A stretch of DNA of 64,000 nt, from contig NZ_KQ948660.1 of NCBI RefSeq assembly GCF_001514145.1, forward strand, positions 124,001 to 188,000, read 5' to 3'. The position numbers and the translations under genes were made by a program. Origin of the DNA: Streptomyces canus (lineage in GTDB: Bacteria > Actinomycetota > Actinomycetes > Streptomycetales > Streptomycetaceae). The notes under the pieces were generated by a model. That model was not told the origin of the DNA, ran no database searches, and saw only the letters and a list, made by a program, of their open reading frames with translations. Below, piece after piece: positions 51,322 through 62,287 of this stretch. Every line of letters starts with the position of its first letter. Position 1 is the first letter of the stretch.

Positions 51322-51365
51322 CACCGGGGGAGGAGCCGACCGAGTAGCGCCCAGGGGGGTGCCGG

Positions 51366-51430
51366 GTCAGGTTGTCGGGCGGCTGCGGGTCAGTGGGGGC
51401 TGGTCGCGCAGTTCCCCGCGCCCCCAGGGG
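51366..51430. repeat. Streptomyces-type intergenic repeat, copy 2
   Basis: Contains GTTGTCGGGCGGCTGCGGGT, then GGGGGCTGGTCGCGCAGTTC and CCCGCGCCCCC. It shares its order of motifs with 22213-22300. It lies in the 240-bp gap downstream of the symporter operon, with no other feature there. Confidence 0.6.
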
Positions 51431-51559
51431 GTTGCAGTCACCTGCGCCGCGACGGGCCCTTGGCGGCGCGAAGGGGACGGGGTGGGGGGTGTCCGCCCGC
51501 AGCGGCCGGCGTCCGTTGCGCGGCTACACACACCCCCACCGAATCCGCTCACAACCCCG

Positions 51560-52252
51560 TCAAACCGCCGGAGGCTGCCGCTGTCCCACAGGGCCGGCCC
51601 GGTCCAGCAATCCCGTCCGAGCAGCCAGCGCCGCCGCCTCCAGCCGGGATCCCACGCCCAGTTTCATCAGTACCCGCTGCACATGGGTACGGGCGGTGGA
51701 CGGCGCTATCCCCATCCCCGCCGCGATCAGCCGTGTGTCCTCGCCGTCGGCCACCCGCACCAGCACCTCCACCTCCCTGGGTGTCAGCATCTGCAGCAGC
51801 CGCTGCCCCTCGTCGTCCGGCTGGGCCGCGGGGTTCAACAGCTCGCTGAACGCCCCCTGCAGCAACTGCGGGGCAACCGCCGCCTCCCCGGCCCGGGCCT
51901 TCATGATCGCCCGCTCGACTCCCTCGATGCGCTCGTCGTGCCGCACATAACCGGAGGCCCCCGCGGCGAAAGCGGCGGCGATCCCCCGAGGGCTGGGCAC
52001 CGGGCCGAGCACCAGCACCGCCACCTGCGGCCGCTCCCGCTTGATCCGCACGACCGGGTCGAACATCCCCGGCTCGGCCGGCGTGGCCGTCCCCAGCAGG
52101 CACACCTCGGGCGCCCGGCTGATCACCAGCTCCGCCGCCCCCGCGGCGGGCGCCGCCGCCGCGAGCACTCGGTGCCCGCGCAGTTTCAGCGCCGAGGCCA
52201 GTGCCTCGGCGAGCAATCGGTGGTCGTCGACCACCATGAGCCGAACTCCCAT
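51560..52252 (-). CDS. LuxR-type response regulator lacking the usual phosphoacceptor
   Basis: 230 residues from ATG 52252. 'Met-Val-Val-Asp-Asp-His-Arg-Leu-Leu-Ala-Glu-Ala' opens a receiver domain, but the strand that should end in the phosphoacceptor Asp reads 'Glu-Val-Cys-Leu-Leu-Gly-Thr-Ala-Thr', with Gly there. The HTH is normal: 'Leu-Thr-Pro-Arg-Glu-Val-Glu-Val-Leu-Val-Arg-Val-Ala' and 'Thr-Ala-Arg-Thr-His-Val-Gln-Arg-Val-Leu'. It is thus probably an atypical, phosphorylation-independent regulator. Not next to a kinase. Confidence 0.85.
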   Translation of the reverse strand: MGVRLMVVDDHRLLAEALASALKLRGHRVLAAAAPAAGAAELVISRAPEVCLLGTATPAEPGMFDPVVRIKRERPQVAVLVLGPVPSPRGIAAAFAAGASGYVRHDERIEGVERAIMKARAGEAAVAPQLLQGAFSELLNPAAQPDDEGQRLLQMLTPREVEVLVRVADGEDTRLIAAGMGIAPSTARTHVQRVLMKLGVGSRLEAAALAARTGLLDRAGPVGQRQPPAV

Positions 52253-52469
52253 CGAGCAACCCCCCAGTCCCCCCATGGATCCGCGTGAAGGCCCCACTAT
52301 GGATGCCCTCTGATCCGCACGGACAGAGGCACTCTCCCAGCACCCCCGCCCTTCATGCCCCCGGAAGCTACACGCTAGTTCGACGTTGCGCTTCCCCTAC
52401 CGGTGAGAAGTGTCCCGGAAGAGCTTAATTCCTGGCTTTCCTGTCATTCGAGGATGATGTGCCGCACCT

Positions 52470-54272
<1,803 letters not shown>

Positions 54273-54356
54273 TTCTCTCCTGCCCAGGGGGATCGATCGA
54301 CCCTCCAGGGTAGTCCGGCGCGCGACATCCCCTCGCCCCGCGGCTCTTCAGCCGGA

Positions 54357-55250
54357 TCAGATCACCGTCGCACCCGGAGCCGGCCCCGACGCGACACGCA
54401 CCGTCCGGCACGTGCCGGAGGCGCGCAGTGCGTCCGCGATCTTCGCCGCCGCCCCGGTGTCACGGGCGAGGAACGCCGTGGTCGGGCCCGAGCCCGAGAC
54501 GAGCCCGGCGAGGGCGCCCGCCGCGCTGCCGGCCGCGAGGGTGTCGGCGAGCTCCGGGAAGAGCGAGAGGGCGGCGGGCTGGAGATCGTTGGAGACGGCG
54601 GCGGCGAGCGCGTCCGGGTCGCCCCCGGCCAGCGCGTCGAGCAGGTCCTCGGAGGCGACCGGCTCGGGGACGTCGAGGCCCTCGGTGAGCCGGTCGAACT
54701 CCCGGAAGACGGCCGGGGTCGACAGCCCGCGCTCCGCCATCGCGAACACCCACGAGAACTCGCCGCCGACCTCGAGGGTGCGCAGCTTCTCCCCGCGGCC
54801 CGTCCCGAGCGCGGCCCCGCCCACCAGGCTGAACGGCACGTCACTGCCCAACTCGGCGCAGATCTCGAGCAGTTCCTCACGGGAGGCACCCGTCCCCCAC
54901 AGCGCGTCGCAGGCCAGCAGCGCACCGGCCCCGTCCGCGCTGCCGCCCGCCATGCCGCCGGCCACGGGGATGTCCTTGGCGATGTGCAGGTGCACGGCGG
55001 GGTCGAGCCCGCGGCGCTCCGCGAGGGCGATCGCCGCGCGGGCCGCGAGATTCGTACGGTCGAGGGGAACCTCGGCGGCGTCGGGTCCCGCGCAGGTGAC
55101 GCGGAGCTCCTCGGCGGGCGTCACGGTCACCTCGTCGTAGAGGCCGACCGCGAGGAAGACGTTGGCCAGGTCGTGGAAGCCGTCGGGGCGGGCGGCGCCC
55201 ACCGCGAGCTGGACGTTGACCTTGGCGGGGACGCGGACGGTGACGCTCAC
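54357..55250 (-). CDS. ispE: 4-diphosphocytidyl-2-C-methyl-D-erythritol kinase
   Basis: 297 residues. GHMP kinase with 'Pro-Ala-Lys-Val-Asn-Val-Gln-Leu-Ala-Val-Gly' at the start and the ATP loop 'Pro-Val-Ala-Gly-Gly-Met-Ala-Gly-Gly-Ser-Ala-Asp-Gly-Ala'. It phosphorylates CDP-methylerythritol in the MEP route to isoprenoids. It overlaps rsmA by 4 bp, the typical rsmA-ispE order in actinobacteria. Confidence 0.96.
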   Translation of the reverse strand: MSVTVRVPAKVNVQLAVGAARPDGFHDLANVFLAVGLYDEVTVTPAEELRVTCAGPDAAEVPLDRTNLAARAAIALAERRGLDPAVHLHIAKDIPVAGGMAGGSADGAGALLACDALWGTGASREELLEICAELGSDVPFSLVGGAALGTGRGEKLRTLEVGGEFSWVFAMAERGLSTPAVFREFDRLTEGLDVPEPVASEDLLDALAGGDPDALAAAVSNDLQPAALSLFPELADTLAAGSAAGALAGLVSGSGPTTAFLARDTGAAAKIADALRASGTCRTVRVASGPAPGATVI

Positions 55251-56122
55251 TGCTGACCGGGCTCCTTGTTTTCAGCGATGCGGGCGAACTCCTCGACGGT
55301 GAGCGACTCACCGCGGGCCTGGGGCGAGACCCCGGCCGCCACGAGGGCCGTCTCGGCGGCGGCGGCCGACCCCGCCCATCCGGCGAGCGCGGCCCGCAGC
55401 GTCTTGCGGCGCTGGGCGAAAGCGGCGTCGACGACCGCGAACACCTCGCGCCTCGACGCGGTGGTCTTGATGGGCTCGGTCCTCCGGGTCAGCGCGACGA
55501 GCCCGCTGTCCACGTTCGGTGCGGGCCAGAAGACGGTGCGGCCGATCGACCCGGCCCGCTTGACCTCGGCGTACCAGTTGGCCTTCACGGACGGGACGCC
55601 GTACACCTTCGAACCGGGCGGCGCGGCGAGCCGGTCGGCGACCTCCGCCTGGACCATGACGAGGGTGCGTTCGATGGTCGGGAAGGTCTCGAGCATGTGC
55701 AGCAGCACGGGTACGGCGACGTTGTACGGCAGGTTCGCGACCAGTGCCGTCGGCGCGGGGCCGGGGAGGTCGGTGATGTGCATCGCGTCCGAGTGCACGA
55801 CGGCGAAGCGGTCGGCCCGGTCCGGCAGGCGGGCGGCGATCGTCGCGGGCAGTGCGGAGGCGAGGACGTCGTCGATCTCCACGGCGGTGACGCGGTCCGC
55901 CGCTTCCAGCAGCGCCAGGGTGAGCGAGCCGAGCCCGGGTCCTACCTCCACCACCACGTCGTCGGGGCGGACGCCCGCGGTCCTGACGATACGGCGGACC
56001 GTGTTCGCGTCGATCACGAAGTTCTGGCCGCGCTGTTTGGTGGGGCGGACCCCTAGGACGGCCGCGAGTTCACGGATGTCGGCGGGGCCGAGGAGGGCGT
56101 CTGGGGAGGGGCTGCTGCTCAC
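55247..56122 (-). CDS. rsmA: 16S rRNA (adenine1518/1519-N6) dimethyltransferase
   Basis: 291 residues from GTG 56122; the in-frame extension to 56953 lies antisense in rpfB. 'Lys-Gln-Arg-Gly-Gln-Asn-Phe-Val' , the SAM motif 'Val-Glu-Val-Gly-Pro-Gly-Leu-Gly-Ser-Leu-Thr', and the catalytic 'Asn-Leu-Pro-Tyr-Asn' are all present. It dimethylates two adenines in helix 45 of 16S rRNA. It begins 35 bp after rpfB on the same strand. Confidence 0.96.
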   Translation of the reverse strand: MSSSPSPDALLGPADIRELAAVLGVRPTKQRGQNFVIDANTVRRIVRTAGVRPDDVVVEVGPGLGSLTLALLEAADRVTAVEIDDVLASALPATIAARLPDRADRFAVVHSDAMHITDLPGPAPTALVANLPYNVAVPVLLHMLETFPTIERTLVMVQAEVADRLAAPPGSKVYGVPSVKANWYAEVKRAGSIGRTVFWPAPNVDSGLVALTRRTEPIKTTASRREVFAVVDAAFAQRRKTLRAALAGWAGSAAAAETALVAAGVSPQARGESLTVEEFARIAENKEPGQQ

Positions 56123-56157
56123 GGCCCCAAGAGTACGGGGCGGGGTGAGTGCTCCAC

Positions 56158-57504
56158 TCACCCGTGCAGGCGGGCTCCGCAGTGCGGCCACGGGCTCGCG
56201 CCCCGCCGTACGTACAGCTTCTTCGCGCGGAAGGTCTGTTCCGCCGCAGGCGCGTCCTGCGGTCGCCCCGAGCCGCCCAGCCCCTGCCAGGTCCTCGTGT
56301 CGAACTGGTACAGCCCTCCGTACGTCCCGGAGGAATCCACCGCGTTCGGCCGCCCCCCGGACTCGCACACCGCGAGGCCCTGCCAGTTCAGATGGTCCGC
56401 TCCCTGCACGGACGTGGGCATCGGCTTCGTGCCCACCCTGACCCTCTGCGCCCGGGGCTCCCGCACCAACTCGACCCTGATCCGCCGCGGCTTCTGCCTG
56501 ACACCGTTGACGGTCCGCAGGGAGTACGTGACCCGTCGCACCCCCGGTACCCCGGCCCGCTCCACGACCTCCGTGCCCTTGAAGAGTGAGGCGTCCTCGG
56601 TCCGCTCCTCGCGGAACGGGATCTGCTCCTCGTGCACTTCCCTCGTCCCGGTGATCCGCAGCACCGTGACGGTCTGCCCGTCGCGCGGAAAACTCCCCGG
56701 CGCCACCGAGGTGGTGTCCATGCCGCTCAGCGTGATCCCGGCCGCCTCGACGGCCTCCCCCACGGTCGCCGCGTTGGTCCGGATCGTCCGCGCCCGGCCG
56801 TCCGCCATGATCGTCACGGACCGCTCGGTCCGCACATCCAGCGCGAGCCCCTCCCGCCCGATCGGCCGGGAGCGTGAGGTGGACACGTACGCGCCCTCCG
56901 CGCGCACCCCCAGCTGTTCGAGCGCCCCGTCCACGGTCCGTGCCGTGGTCCACACCTCACGCCGGTGCCCGTCGAGCGTGAGCCGCACGGGACGCCCGTA
57001 CCGCACCGCGACCTCGTCCCCGCTGGCGAGCCGTTCACCGGGCCCGGGGGCGATGACGTCGTGCGCGCCCACCGCGACTCCCTCCTCCGCGAGCAGTTCG
57101 GTCACATCGTCCGAGAAGGTGTGCAGGGTCCGCGGCTTGCCGTCGACGCTGAGCTCGATCGCCTTGTCCTTGGCGACGAACGCGGTGGTACCGCCCGCCA
57201 GGAACGCGACCACCAGCGCCTGTGGAAGCAGTCGGCGCATCGCGTTGTCCGGGCGCTCCGCGTACCGCGCCCTGCGCCGGTGCGCGGCCCGGCCCGTTTC
57301 GGCCCGCGGGGACGGCATGGGCGCCGGGTTCGACTCCTCGTACGCGGGCCGGTAGGTGTCCTCGTACGGCAGCGTCCGGCCCGGGTCCGGTGCCCCGTAC
57401 AGCCCGTACGCGAGCGTCTCCGCGGTGTGCGGATCGGCGGGGGGCGGGCCGTACGGCTCGTAGGGCCCGTACGTCTCGTAGGTCTCGTACTGCGAGTTGC
57501 TCAC
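56158..57504 (-). CDS. rpfB: Resuscitation-promoting factor RpfB-like
   Basis: 448 residues. A Tyr/Pro/Glu-rich cytoplasmic N-terminus, one membrane anchor near residue 90, then three DUF348 repeats, a G5 domain with 'Ile-Pro-Phe-Arg-Glu-Glu-Arg-Thr-Glu-Asp', and the C-terminal lysozyme-like Rpf domain 'Trp-Gln-Gly-Leu-Ala-Val-Cys-Glu-Ser-Gly-Gly-Arg-Pro'. The Glu of Cys-Glu-Ser is catalytic. It cleaves peptidoglycan during spore germination and growth. Placement between tatD and rsmA is the conserved actinobacterial order. Confidence 0.95.
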   Translation of the reverse strand: MSNSQYETYETYGPYEPYGPPPADPHTAETLAYGLYGAPDPGRTLPYEDTYRPAYEESNPAPMPSPRAETGRAAHRRRARYAERPDNAMRRLLPQALVVAFLAGGTTAFVAKDKAIELSVDGKPRTLHTFSDDVTELLAEEGVAVGAHDVIAPGPGERLASGDEVAVRYGRPVRLTLDGHRREVWTTARTVDGALEQLGVRAEGAYVSTSRSRPIGREGLALDVRTERSVTIMADGRARTIRTNAATVGEAVEAAGITLSGMDTTSVAPGSFPRDGQTVTVLRITGTREVHEEQIPFREERTEDASLFKGTEVVERAGVPGVRRVTYSLRTVNGVRQKPRRIRVELVREPRAQRVRVGTKPMPTSVQGADHLNWQGLAVCESGGRPNAVDSSGTYGGLYQFDTRTWQGLGGSGRPQDAPAAEQTFRAKKLYVRRGASPWPHCGARLHG

Positions 57505-57622
57505 GCCGACACGCTCCAGGGGCCGAGGGGTCCAGCGGGGTCCGGATCGGGCCCACAGAACCTAGCGGAGCGTTCGTCACTCTCCAAAGTGACACGACTA
57601 CCCGGAGTTACGTTCGATGGGG

Positions 57623-58507
57623 TCAGTACCCGAAGGCGCGTGCGGTGTTGGCGGCGAGTGCCGTGGCCAACGCGTCCTCGTCGATGCCGCGCACGGCGGC
57701 CATGGCACGCACCGTGACCGGAATGAGATAGGGGGCGTTGGGCCGTCCGCGGTACGGCACCGGCGTCAGAAAGGGCGCGTCGGTCTCCACGAGCAGGAGC
57801 TCGAGCGGCGCCACGGCCACCGCGTCCCGCAGGTTCTGGGCGTTCTTGAAGGTGACGTTGCCGGCGAAGGACATGAAGTATCCGGCACCTGCGCAGATCT
57901 CCGCCATCTCGGCGTCACCGGAGTAGCAGTGGAAGACGGTGCGCTCGGGAGCGCCCTCCTCCTTCAGCACGCGCAGGACGTCCGCGTGGGCGTCGCGGTC
58001 GTGGATGACGAGCGCCTTGCCGTGCCGCTTGGCCATCTCGATGTGGGCGCGGAAGGACGCCTCCTGCGCCTCCTTGCCCTCGGGCCCGGTACGGAAGTGG
58101 TCGAGGCCCGTCTCGCCGACGCCCTTGACCTGCGGGAGCCCCGCCAGGCGGTCGATCTCCGCGAGCGCCTCGTCGAGCGCCGACGTGCCCCCTGCCTTGC
58201 GCTCCCCCTGCCGGGACCACCCGTCGGGGTCGCCGTGGACGATCCGGGGCGCCTCGTTGGGGTGCAGGGCGACAGTGGCGTGGACGGCGTCGTACCGATC
58301 CGCCGTCTCGGCCGCCCAGCGGGAGCCCCGTACGTCGCAGCCGACCTGGACGACCGTGGTCACCCCGACCGACGCGGCTTTCGCGAGCCCTTCCTCCACG
58401 GTCCCGTCCTGCATGTCCAGGTGGGTGTGGGAGTCGGCGACCGGCACCCGGAGGGGCTCCGGGAGCGGCGGCGCCGCGTTCTTCTCGCGGGGGCTGTTCG
58501 AAGGCAT
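57623..58507 (-). CDS. tatD: TatD family DNase
   Basis: 294 residues. 'Val-Ala-Asp-Ser-His-Thr-His-Leu-Asp-Met' gives the first metal pair, 'Ala-Leu-His-Pro-Asn-Glu-Ala' , 'Gly-Glu-Thr-Gly-Leu-Asp' , 'Val-Ile-His-Asp-Arg-Asp' and 'Phe-His-Cys-Tyr-Ser-Gly' the others, all as in TatD metal-dependent DNases. The insert rich in Ser/Gly near residue 110 is common in Streptomyces copies. It acts in DNA repair or turnover in the cytosol. Confidence 0.95.
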   Translation of the reverse strand: MPSNSPREKNAAPPLPEPLRVPVADSHTHLDMQDGTVEEGLAKAASVGVTTVVQVGCDVRGSRWAAETADRYDAVHATVALHPNEAPRIVHGDPDGWSRQGERKAGGTSALDEALAEIDRLAGLPQVKGVGETGLDHFRTGPEGKEAQEASFRAHIEMAKRHGKALVIHDRDAHADVLRVLKEEGAPERTVFHCYSGDAEMAEICAGAGYFMSFAGNVTFKNAQNLRDAVAVAPLELLLVETDAPFLTPVPYRGRPNAPYLIPVTVRAMAAVRGIDEDALATALAANTARAFGY

Positions 58508-58553
58508 GCCCCGATCCTACGAAAGGGGCATGCCCATCCGGATGCCGGAGCGG

Positions 58554-58943
58554 TCAGCTCGCCTTGCGCTGGAACACGTGCAGCAGGTCGGCGAGGTGCC
58601 AGTGGTGCTCTCCCGGCTCCTCGCCCCCGGCCGTCGGCGCCTCCACGGGCCCGGCGGGGGGCGTGCGGTGCTGCTGGTGCGCGGCGTCACGGGCGGACGC
58701 GACCCGGCCGGGCCGCATGATCCGTACGACGTGGTGGTCGCAGTTCTCGCACGCGGGCCTGGAGAGCGGAGAGGGCACGACCTGTCCGTCCACCACGTAC
58801 TGCACGAATTCCCGGCCGTCGCCGTCGATGTGGTGCTCTATCTCGTACGACTGCTCCCACCCGTGCCCGCAGCGCATGCAGGCGAAGGAATAGGACTCGT
58901 TGACGACGGCTGTCGCACCGGGGTGCCCTGCGATCTCGCTCAT
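58554..58943 (-). CDS. Zinc-ribbon-type hypothetical protein
   Basis: 129 residues from ATG 58943, with AGGAG 7 nt upstream; longer in-frame readings have no ribosome site. Two Cys pairs, 'Cys-Met-Arg-Cys-Gly' and 'Cys-Glu-Asn-Cys-Asp', about 45 residues apart, are likely to bind one Zn. The C-terminus has a His-rich 'Glu-His-His-Trp-His-Leu'. Conserved in Streptomyces next to rsmI and tatD; no function known. Confidence 0.85.
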   Translation of the reverse strand: MSEIAGHPGATAVVNESYSFACMRCGHGWEQSYEIEHHIDGDGREFVQYVVDGQVVPSPLSRPACENCDHHVVRIMRPGRVASARDAAHQQHRTPPAGPVEAPTAGGEEPGEHHWHLADLLHVFQRKAS

Positions 58944-59189
58944 GCCAGCTCCTGTGTGTCCGCTGGTTCGAAGGACGGGTACGTCCCTCACCCCAGTGGA
59001 CGCCTCCCCGGACCCGAGCGCGACAGCCCTGTCGACTGTTGGAGGCGATTTGGACGTTCCTTGCCGAACCGCCCCGTGAGGCGGCGCGGAGCTTTGCATT
59101 CCGAGACACCGCTTTGCCGGCACATGGGGCGCACGCTCAGAAGTCATGCGCCCTGCTCAGAGCGGGTGTGACCCACCTCATGCGGCGCG

Positions 59190-60038
59190 TCAGGAAGGGG
59201 CGTTCTTCGCCGCGACGACCGCATCGAAAACAACCCTCTTGGGTACGCCCGCCTCGACGGCCACCGCGGCGATCGCCTCCTTGCGCCGCTCGCCCGCCTC
59301 CTCCCGCACCCGCACCCTGCGCACCAGCTCCGCGTCGTCGATCTCCTCGGCCCCCTTCTCGGGCGCCCCCTCGACCACGACGGTGATCTCCCCCCGGACC
59401 CCTTCCGCGGCCCACTCGGCGAGAAAGCCCACCGTCCCCCGCTTGACCTCCTCGTACGTCTTCGTCAACTCCCGGCACACCGCCGCCCGCCGCTCCGTCC
59501 CGAACACCTCGGCCATCGCCGCGAGCGTGTCGTCGAGCCGGTGAGGAGCCTCGAAGTACACCAGGGTGCGCCGCTCGCCGGCGACCTCCCGCAGCCGGGA
59601 GAGCCGCTCACCGGCCTTGCGCGGCAGGAACCCCTCGAAGCAGAAGCGGTCGACGGGCAGGCCGGACAGCGCGAGCGCGGTGAGGACGGCGGACGGCCCC
59701 GGCACGGCCGTGACGCGGATGTCCTTCTCGACCGCCGCGGCGACCAGCCGGTACCCGGGGTCGGACACCGAGGGCATCCCGGCGTCGGTGACAAGCAACA
59801 CGCGTGCGCCGCCGAGGAGTTCGTCGACGAGTTCGGGCGTACGGGCGGCCTCGTTGCCCTCGAAGTACGACACGATCCGGCCCTTGGGCGTCACACCCAG
59901 CCCCTGGGTCAGGCGCCGCAGCCGCCGGGTGTCCTCGGCCGCCACCACGTCGGCGCCCGCAAGTTCCTCCGCGAGCCGGGGAGGAGCGTCCGCGATGTCG
60001 CCGATGGGGGTGCCCGCCAAGACAAGGGTTCCAGTCAC
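59190..60038 (-). CDS. rsmI: 16S rRNA (cytidine1402-2'-O)-methyltransferase
   Basis: 282 residues. 'Gly-Thr-Pro-Ile-Gly-Asp-Ile' , 'Ala-Ala-Glu-Asp-Thr-Arg-Arg-Leu' , 'Val-Thr-Asp-Ala-Gly-Met-Pro-Ser-Val-Ser-Asp-Pro-Gly' and 'Gly-Pro-Ser-Ala-Val-Leu-Thr-Ala-Leu' are the tetrapyrrole-methylase-fold motifs of RsmI. It adds the 2'-O-methyl at C1402 in the ribosomal P site. Divergent from the mannosyltransferase gene, with an 85-bp spacer. Confidence 0.96.
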   Translation of the reverse strand: MTGTLVLAGTPIGDIADAPPRLAEELAGADVVAAEDTRRLRRLTQGLGVTPKGRIVSYFEGNEAARTPELVDELLGGARVLLVTDAGMPSVSDPGYRLVAAAVEKDIRVTAVPGPSAVLTALALSGLPVDRFCFEGFLPRKAGERLSRLREVAGERRTLVYFEAPHRLDDTLAAMAEVFGTERRAAVCRELTKTYEEVKRGTVGFLAEWAAEGVRGEITVVVEGAPEKGAEEIDDAELVRRVRVREEAGERRKEAIAAVAVEAGVPKRVVFDAVVAAKNAPS

Positions 60039-60111
60039 GCCCCCATCCTCCCAGGGGCGCCCCGAACCGGACGCATCCGCCCATGCACGGGACTCACACA
60101 GCGCCGTTCCT

Positions 60112-60117
60112 TACGAT
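60112..60117 (+). promoter_or_regulatory. Candidate -10 box of a leaderless mannosyltransferase mRNA
   Basis: TACGAT ends 6 nt before the GTG start at 60124, and no ribosome site precedes that codon. The -35 region is weak (GGGACT at 17-bp spacing), so the call rests on the -10 and the distance. Confidence 0.4.
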
Positions 60118-60123
60118 GGCGCG

Positions 60124-61863
60124 GTGACCAGTACCGCGTCCTCCACGGACACCCGGCAGGACCAGGCCCCCCAGGACCGGCGGCCGTCGTGGCAGCAGAG
60201 GCTGCGCCGTTTCGGCTACATGCCCGAGGCCAGAAGCGACGTCCGCGAGCGCCTGGTGCCGCCCTTCGTCGCGCCCAGTCCGCGGATGTGGCAGGTCCTG
60301 GGTGTGCCCCGGGTGCTCGCCGAGCGGATCGCGCGCTGGTCGGGCTGGCTCGGGCCGCTGCTGGTGACGCTGGTGGCGGGGCTGATGCGGTTCTGGAACC
60401 TGGGCAGCCCGAAGAAGGTGATATTCGACGAGACGTACTACGCCAAGGACGCGTGGGCGCTCGTCCACCGGGGCTTCGAGCTCAGCTGGGACAAGAACGT
60501 CGACAGTCTGATCCTCAACAACAACGGGAACGTTCCGCTCCCGACGAACGCCGCCTATGTCGTGCACCCGCCGGTCGGGAAGTACGTCATCGGACTCGGC
60601 GAGCTGATGTTCGGGTTCAACCCGTTCGGCTGGCGCTTCATGACGGCGTTGCTGGGGACGCTGTCGGTGCTGATCGTGTGCCGGGTGGGCCGCCGCATCT
60701 TCCGCTCCACGTTCCTGGGCTGCCTGGCGGGCGCGCTGATGACCGTGGACGGCCTGGCCTTCGTGATGGCGCGGACCGCGCTGCTCGACGGTGTGCTGAT
60801 GTTCTTCGTGCTGGCCGCGTTCGCCTGTCTGGTCATCGACCGCGACCGGGCACGGGAGAAACTCGCCGCCGCGCTGCCGGTCGACTCCTACGGCCTCGTG
60901 CGCCCCGACGCGCACATCGCGGACACCCTGCGCCTGGGGTGGCGCCCCTACCGCTGGCTGGCGGGCCTGCTCCTCGGCCTGGCCATCGGCACCAAGTGGA
61001 ACGGCCTCTTCTTCCTCATCGCCTTCGGCATCATGACGGTCCTGTGGGACGTCGGCTCCCGCAAGGTCGCGGGCGCGCGCCGCCCCTACGAGGCGGTCGT
61101 CAAGTACGACCTCGGCATCGCGTTCCTGGCCATGGTGCCGGTCGCCGTCGTCACCTACGTCACCTCGTGGATCGGCTGGATCCTCTCCCCCGCCAACGGC
61201 ACAGGCGGCTACTACCGCAACTGGGCCGCGAACGACGGCAGGGGCGGCAGCTGGACCTTCCTGCCCGACTGGTGGCGCAGCCTGGTCCACTACGAGCACG
61301 AGGTCTACAAGTTCAACGTCGGCCTGTCCTCGCCGCACACGTACATGTCCAACCCGTGGAGCTGGATCGTCGACGGCCGCCCGGTCTCGTACTTCTACGA
61401 GTCCCCCGCGCCCGGCACCGACGGCTGCCCGGCCGACGCGGGCGAGAAGTGCGCCCGCGAGGTCCTGGCGATCGGCACGCCGCTGCTGTGGTGGGCCGCC
61501 TGCTTCGCGATCCTCTACGTCCTGTGGCGCTGGTTCTTCCGCCGCGACTGGCGCGCGGGCGCCATCGCCTGCGGCATCGCGGCCGGTTATCTCCCCTGGT
61601 TCCACTACCAGGAACGCACGATCTTCTTCTTCTACACGATCGTCTTCCTCCCCTTCCTCTGCCTGGCCGTCGCCATGCTCATCGGCGCCCTCGTCGGCCC
61701 CCCGGGTGCCAAGGACACCCGCCGGGTCGCGGGCGCCACGGCCGCCGGAGTCCTGGTCCTCCTGATCGCCTGGAACTTCATCTACTTCTGGCCCCTGTAC
61801 ACGGGAACGGCGATCCCGATCGACAGCTGGCGGTCGCGGATGTGGCTGGACACCTGGGTCTAG
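60124..61863 (+). CDS. Dolichyl-phosphate-mannose-protein mannosyltransferase (PMT family)
   Basis: 579 residues from GTG 60124; upstream in-frame extension overlaps rsmI. About 11 membrane helices. The first loop contains 'Val-Ile-Phe-Asp-Glu-Thr-Tyr-Tyr-Ala-Lys-Asp-Ala-Trp', the Asp-Glu active motif of PMTs, and 'His-Pro-Pro-Val-Gly-Lys' follows. The C-terminal region has the 'Trp-His...Pro-Leu-Tyr' end. It transfers mannose from polyprenyl phosphate to secreted proteins in actinobacteria. Confidence 0.95.
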   Translation: MTSTASSTDTRQDQAPQDRRPSWQQRLRRFGYMPEARSDVRERLVPPFVAPSPRMWQVLGVPRVLAERIARWSGWLGPLLVTLVAGLMRFWNLGSPKKVIFDETYYAKDAWALVHRGFELSWDKNVDSLILNNNGNVPLPTNAAYVVHPPVGKYVIGLGELMFGFNPFGWRFMTALLGTLSVLIVCRVGRRIFRSTFLGCLAGALMTVDGLAFVMARTALLDGVLMFFVLAAFACLVIDRDRAREKLAAALPVDSYGLVRPDAHIADTLRLGWRPYRWLAGLLLGLAIGTKWNGLFFLIAFGIMTVLWDVGSRKVAGARRPYEAVVKYDLGIAFLAMVPVAVVTYVTSWIGWILSPANGTGGYYRNWAANDGRGGSWTFLPDWWRSLVHYEHEVYKFNVGLSSPHTYMSNPWSWIVDGRPVSYFYESPAPGTDGCPADAGEKCAREVLAIGTPLLWWAACFAILYVLWRWFFRRDWRAGAIACGIAAGYLPWFHYQERTIFFFYTIVFLPFLCLAVAMLIGALVGPPGAKDTRRVAGATAAGVLVLLIAWNFIYFWPLYTGTAIPIDSWRSRMWLDTWV

Positions 61864-62287
61864 CTGCGCAGACACACCACGAGGGCGCGGCGATCGGCTA
61901 CGCCCTCGTGGTCGTTGTTGGTCGTTAGCGGCTGTCGTCGGTCCCCTTCGGACGGCCCGAGGACGGCCCAGCTCCGGCACTTCGCAGTATTCGCAGTGGG
62001 CTGGCTCAACCCGCTCTGACCAGCCCATATAACCGCAGCAGCTCCCCCTGGGGACACAAGCCCCCTGTAGAGCACCGCCGGGAGCGGCGCTTCGGTACGC
62101 GTCGCAGTCTGCACGAGCCACAGGCAGCCCGGTCTGGCTCACTCTCAAGGTGCGGTGCAGCACGCCTGCTAAAGGCAGAGACACCACCCCGGGCATAGAC
62201 CTCCCCGCCACGCAGTCACGGAAGTAACATCTGCGACTACGGCGCGAAAGCGTTAACCGTGTTGGGGTTGACTCCAGGGGGGACACG
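61864..62287. other. Gap between the mannosyltransferase and the foreign-looking unit
   Basis: 424 bp. It starts with a terminator (see 61876-61912). A leftward reading at 61860-62114 has no coding character and is not called. The last 15 bases hold the ribosome site of the next gene. No integrase, attachment repeat or tRNA is visible, although base composition changes just after this gap. Confidence 0.55.
61876..61912 (+). terminator. Terminator of the mannosyltransferase gene
   Basis: ACCACGAGGGCG (61876-61887) pairs perfectly with CGCCCTCGTGGT (61901-61912) across a 13-nt loop, starting 13 bp beyond the stop codon. Confidence 0.75.

Noticed and set aside
55247..56953. rsmA read as a 568-residue protein
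   Set aside because: The N-terminal extension is antisense to rpfB and low-complexity; GTG 56122 gives the normal length for the family.
61860..62114. Leftward 84-codon frame after the mannosyltransferase
   Set aside because: Composition and codon use are not coding-like, it has no ribosome site, and it overlaps the terminator hairpin.
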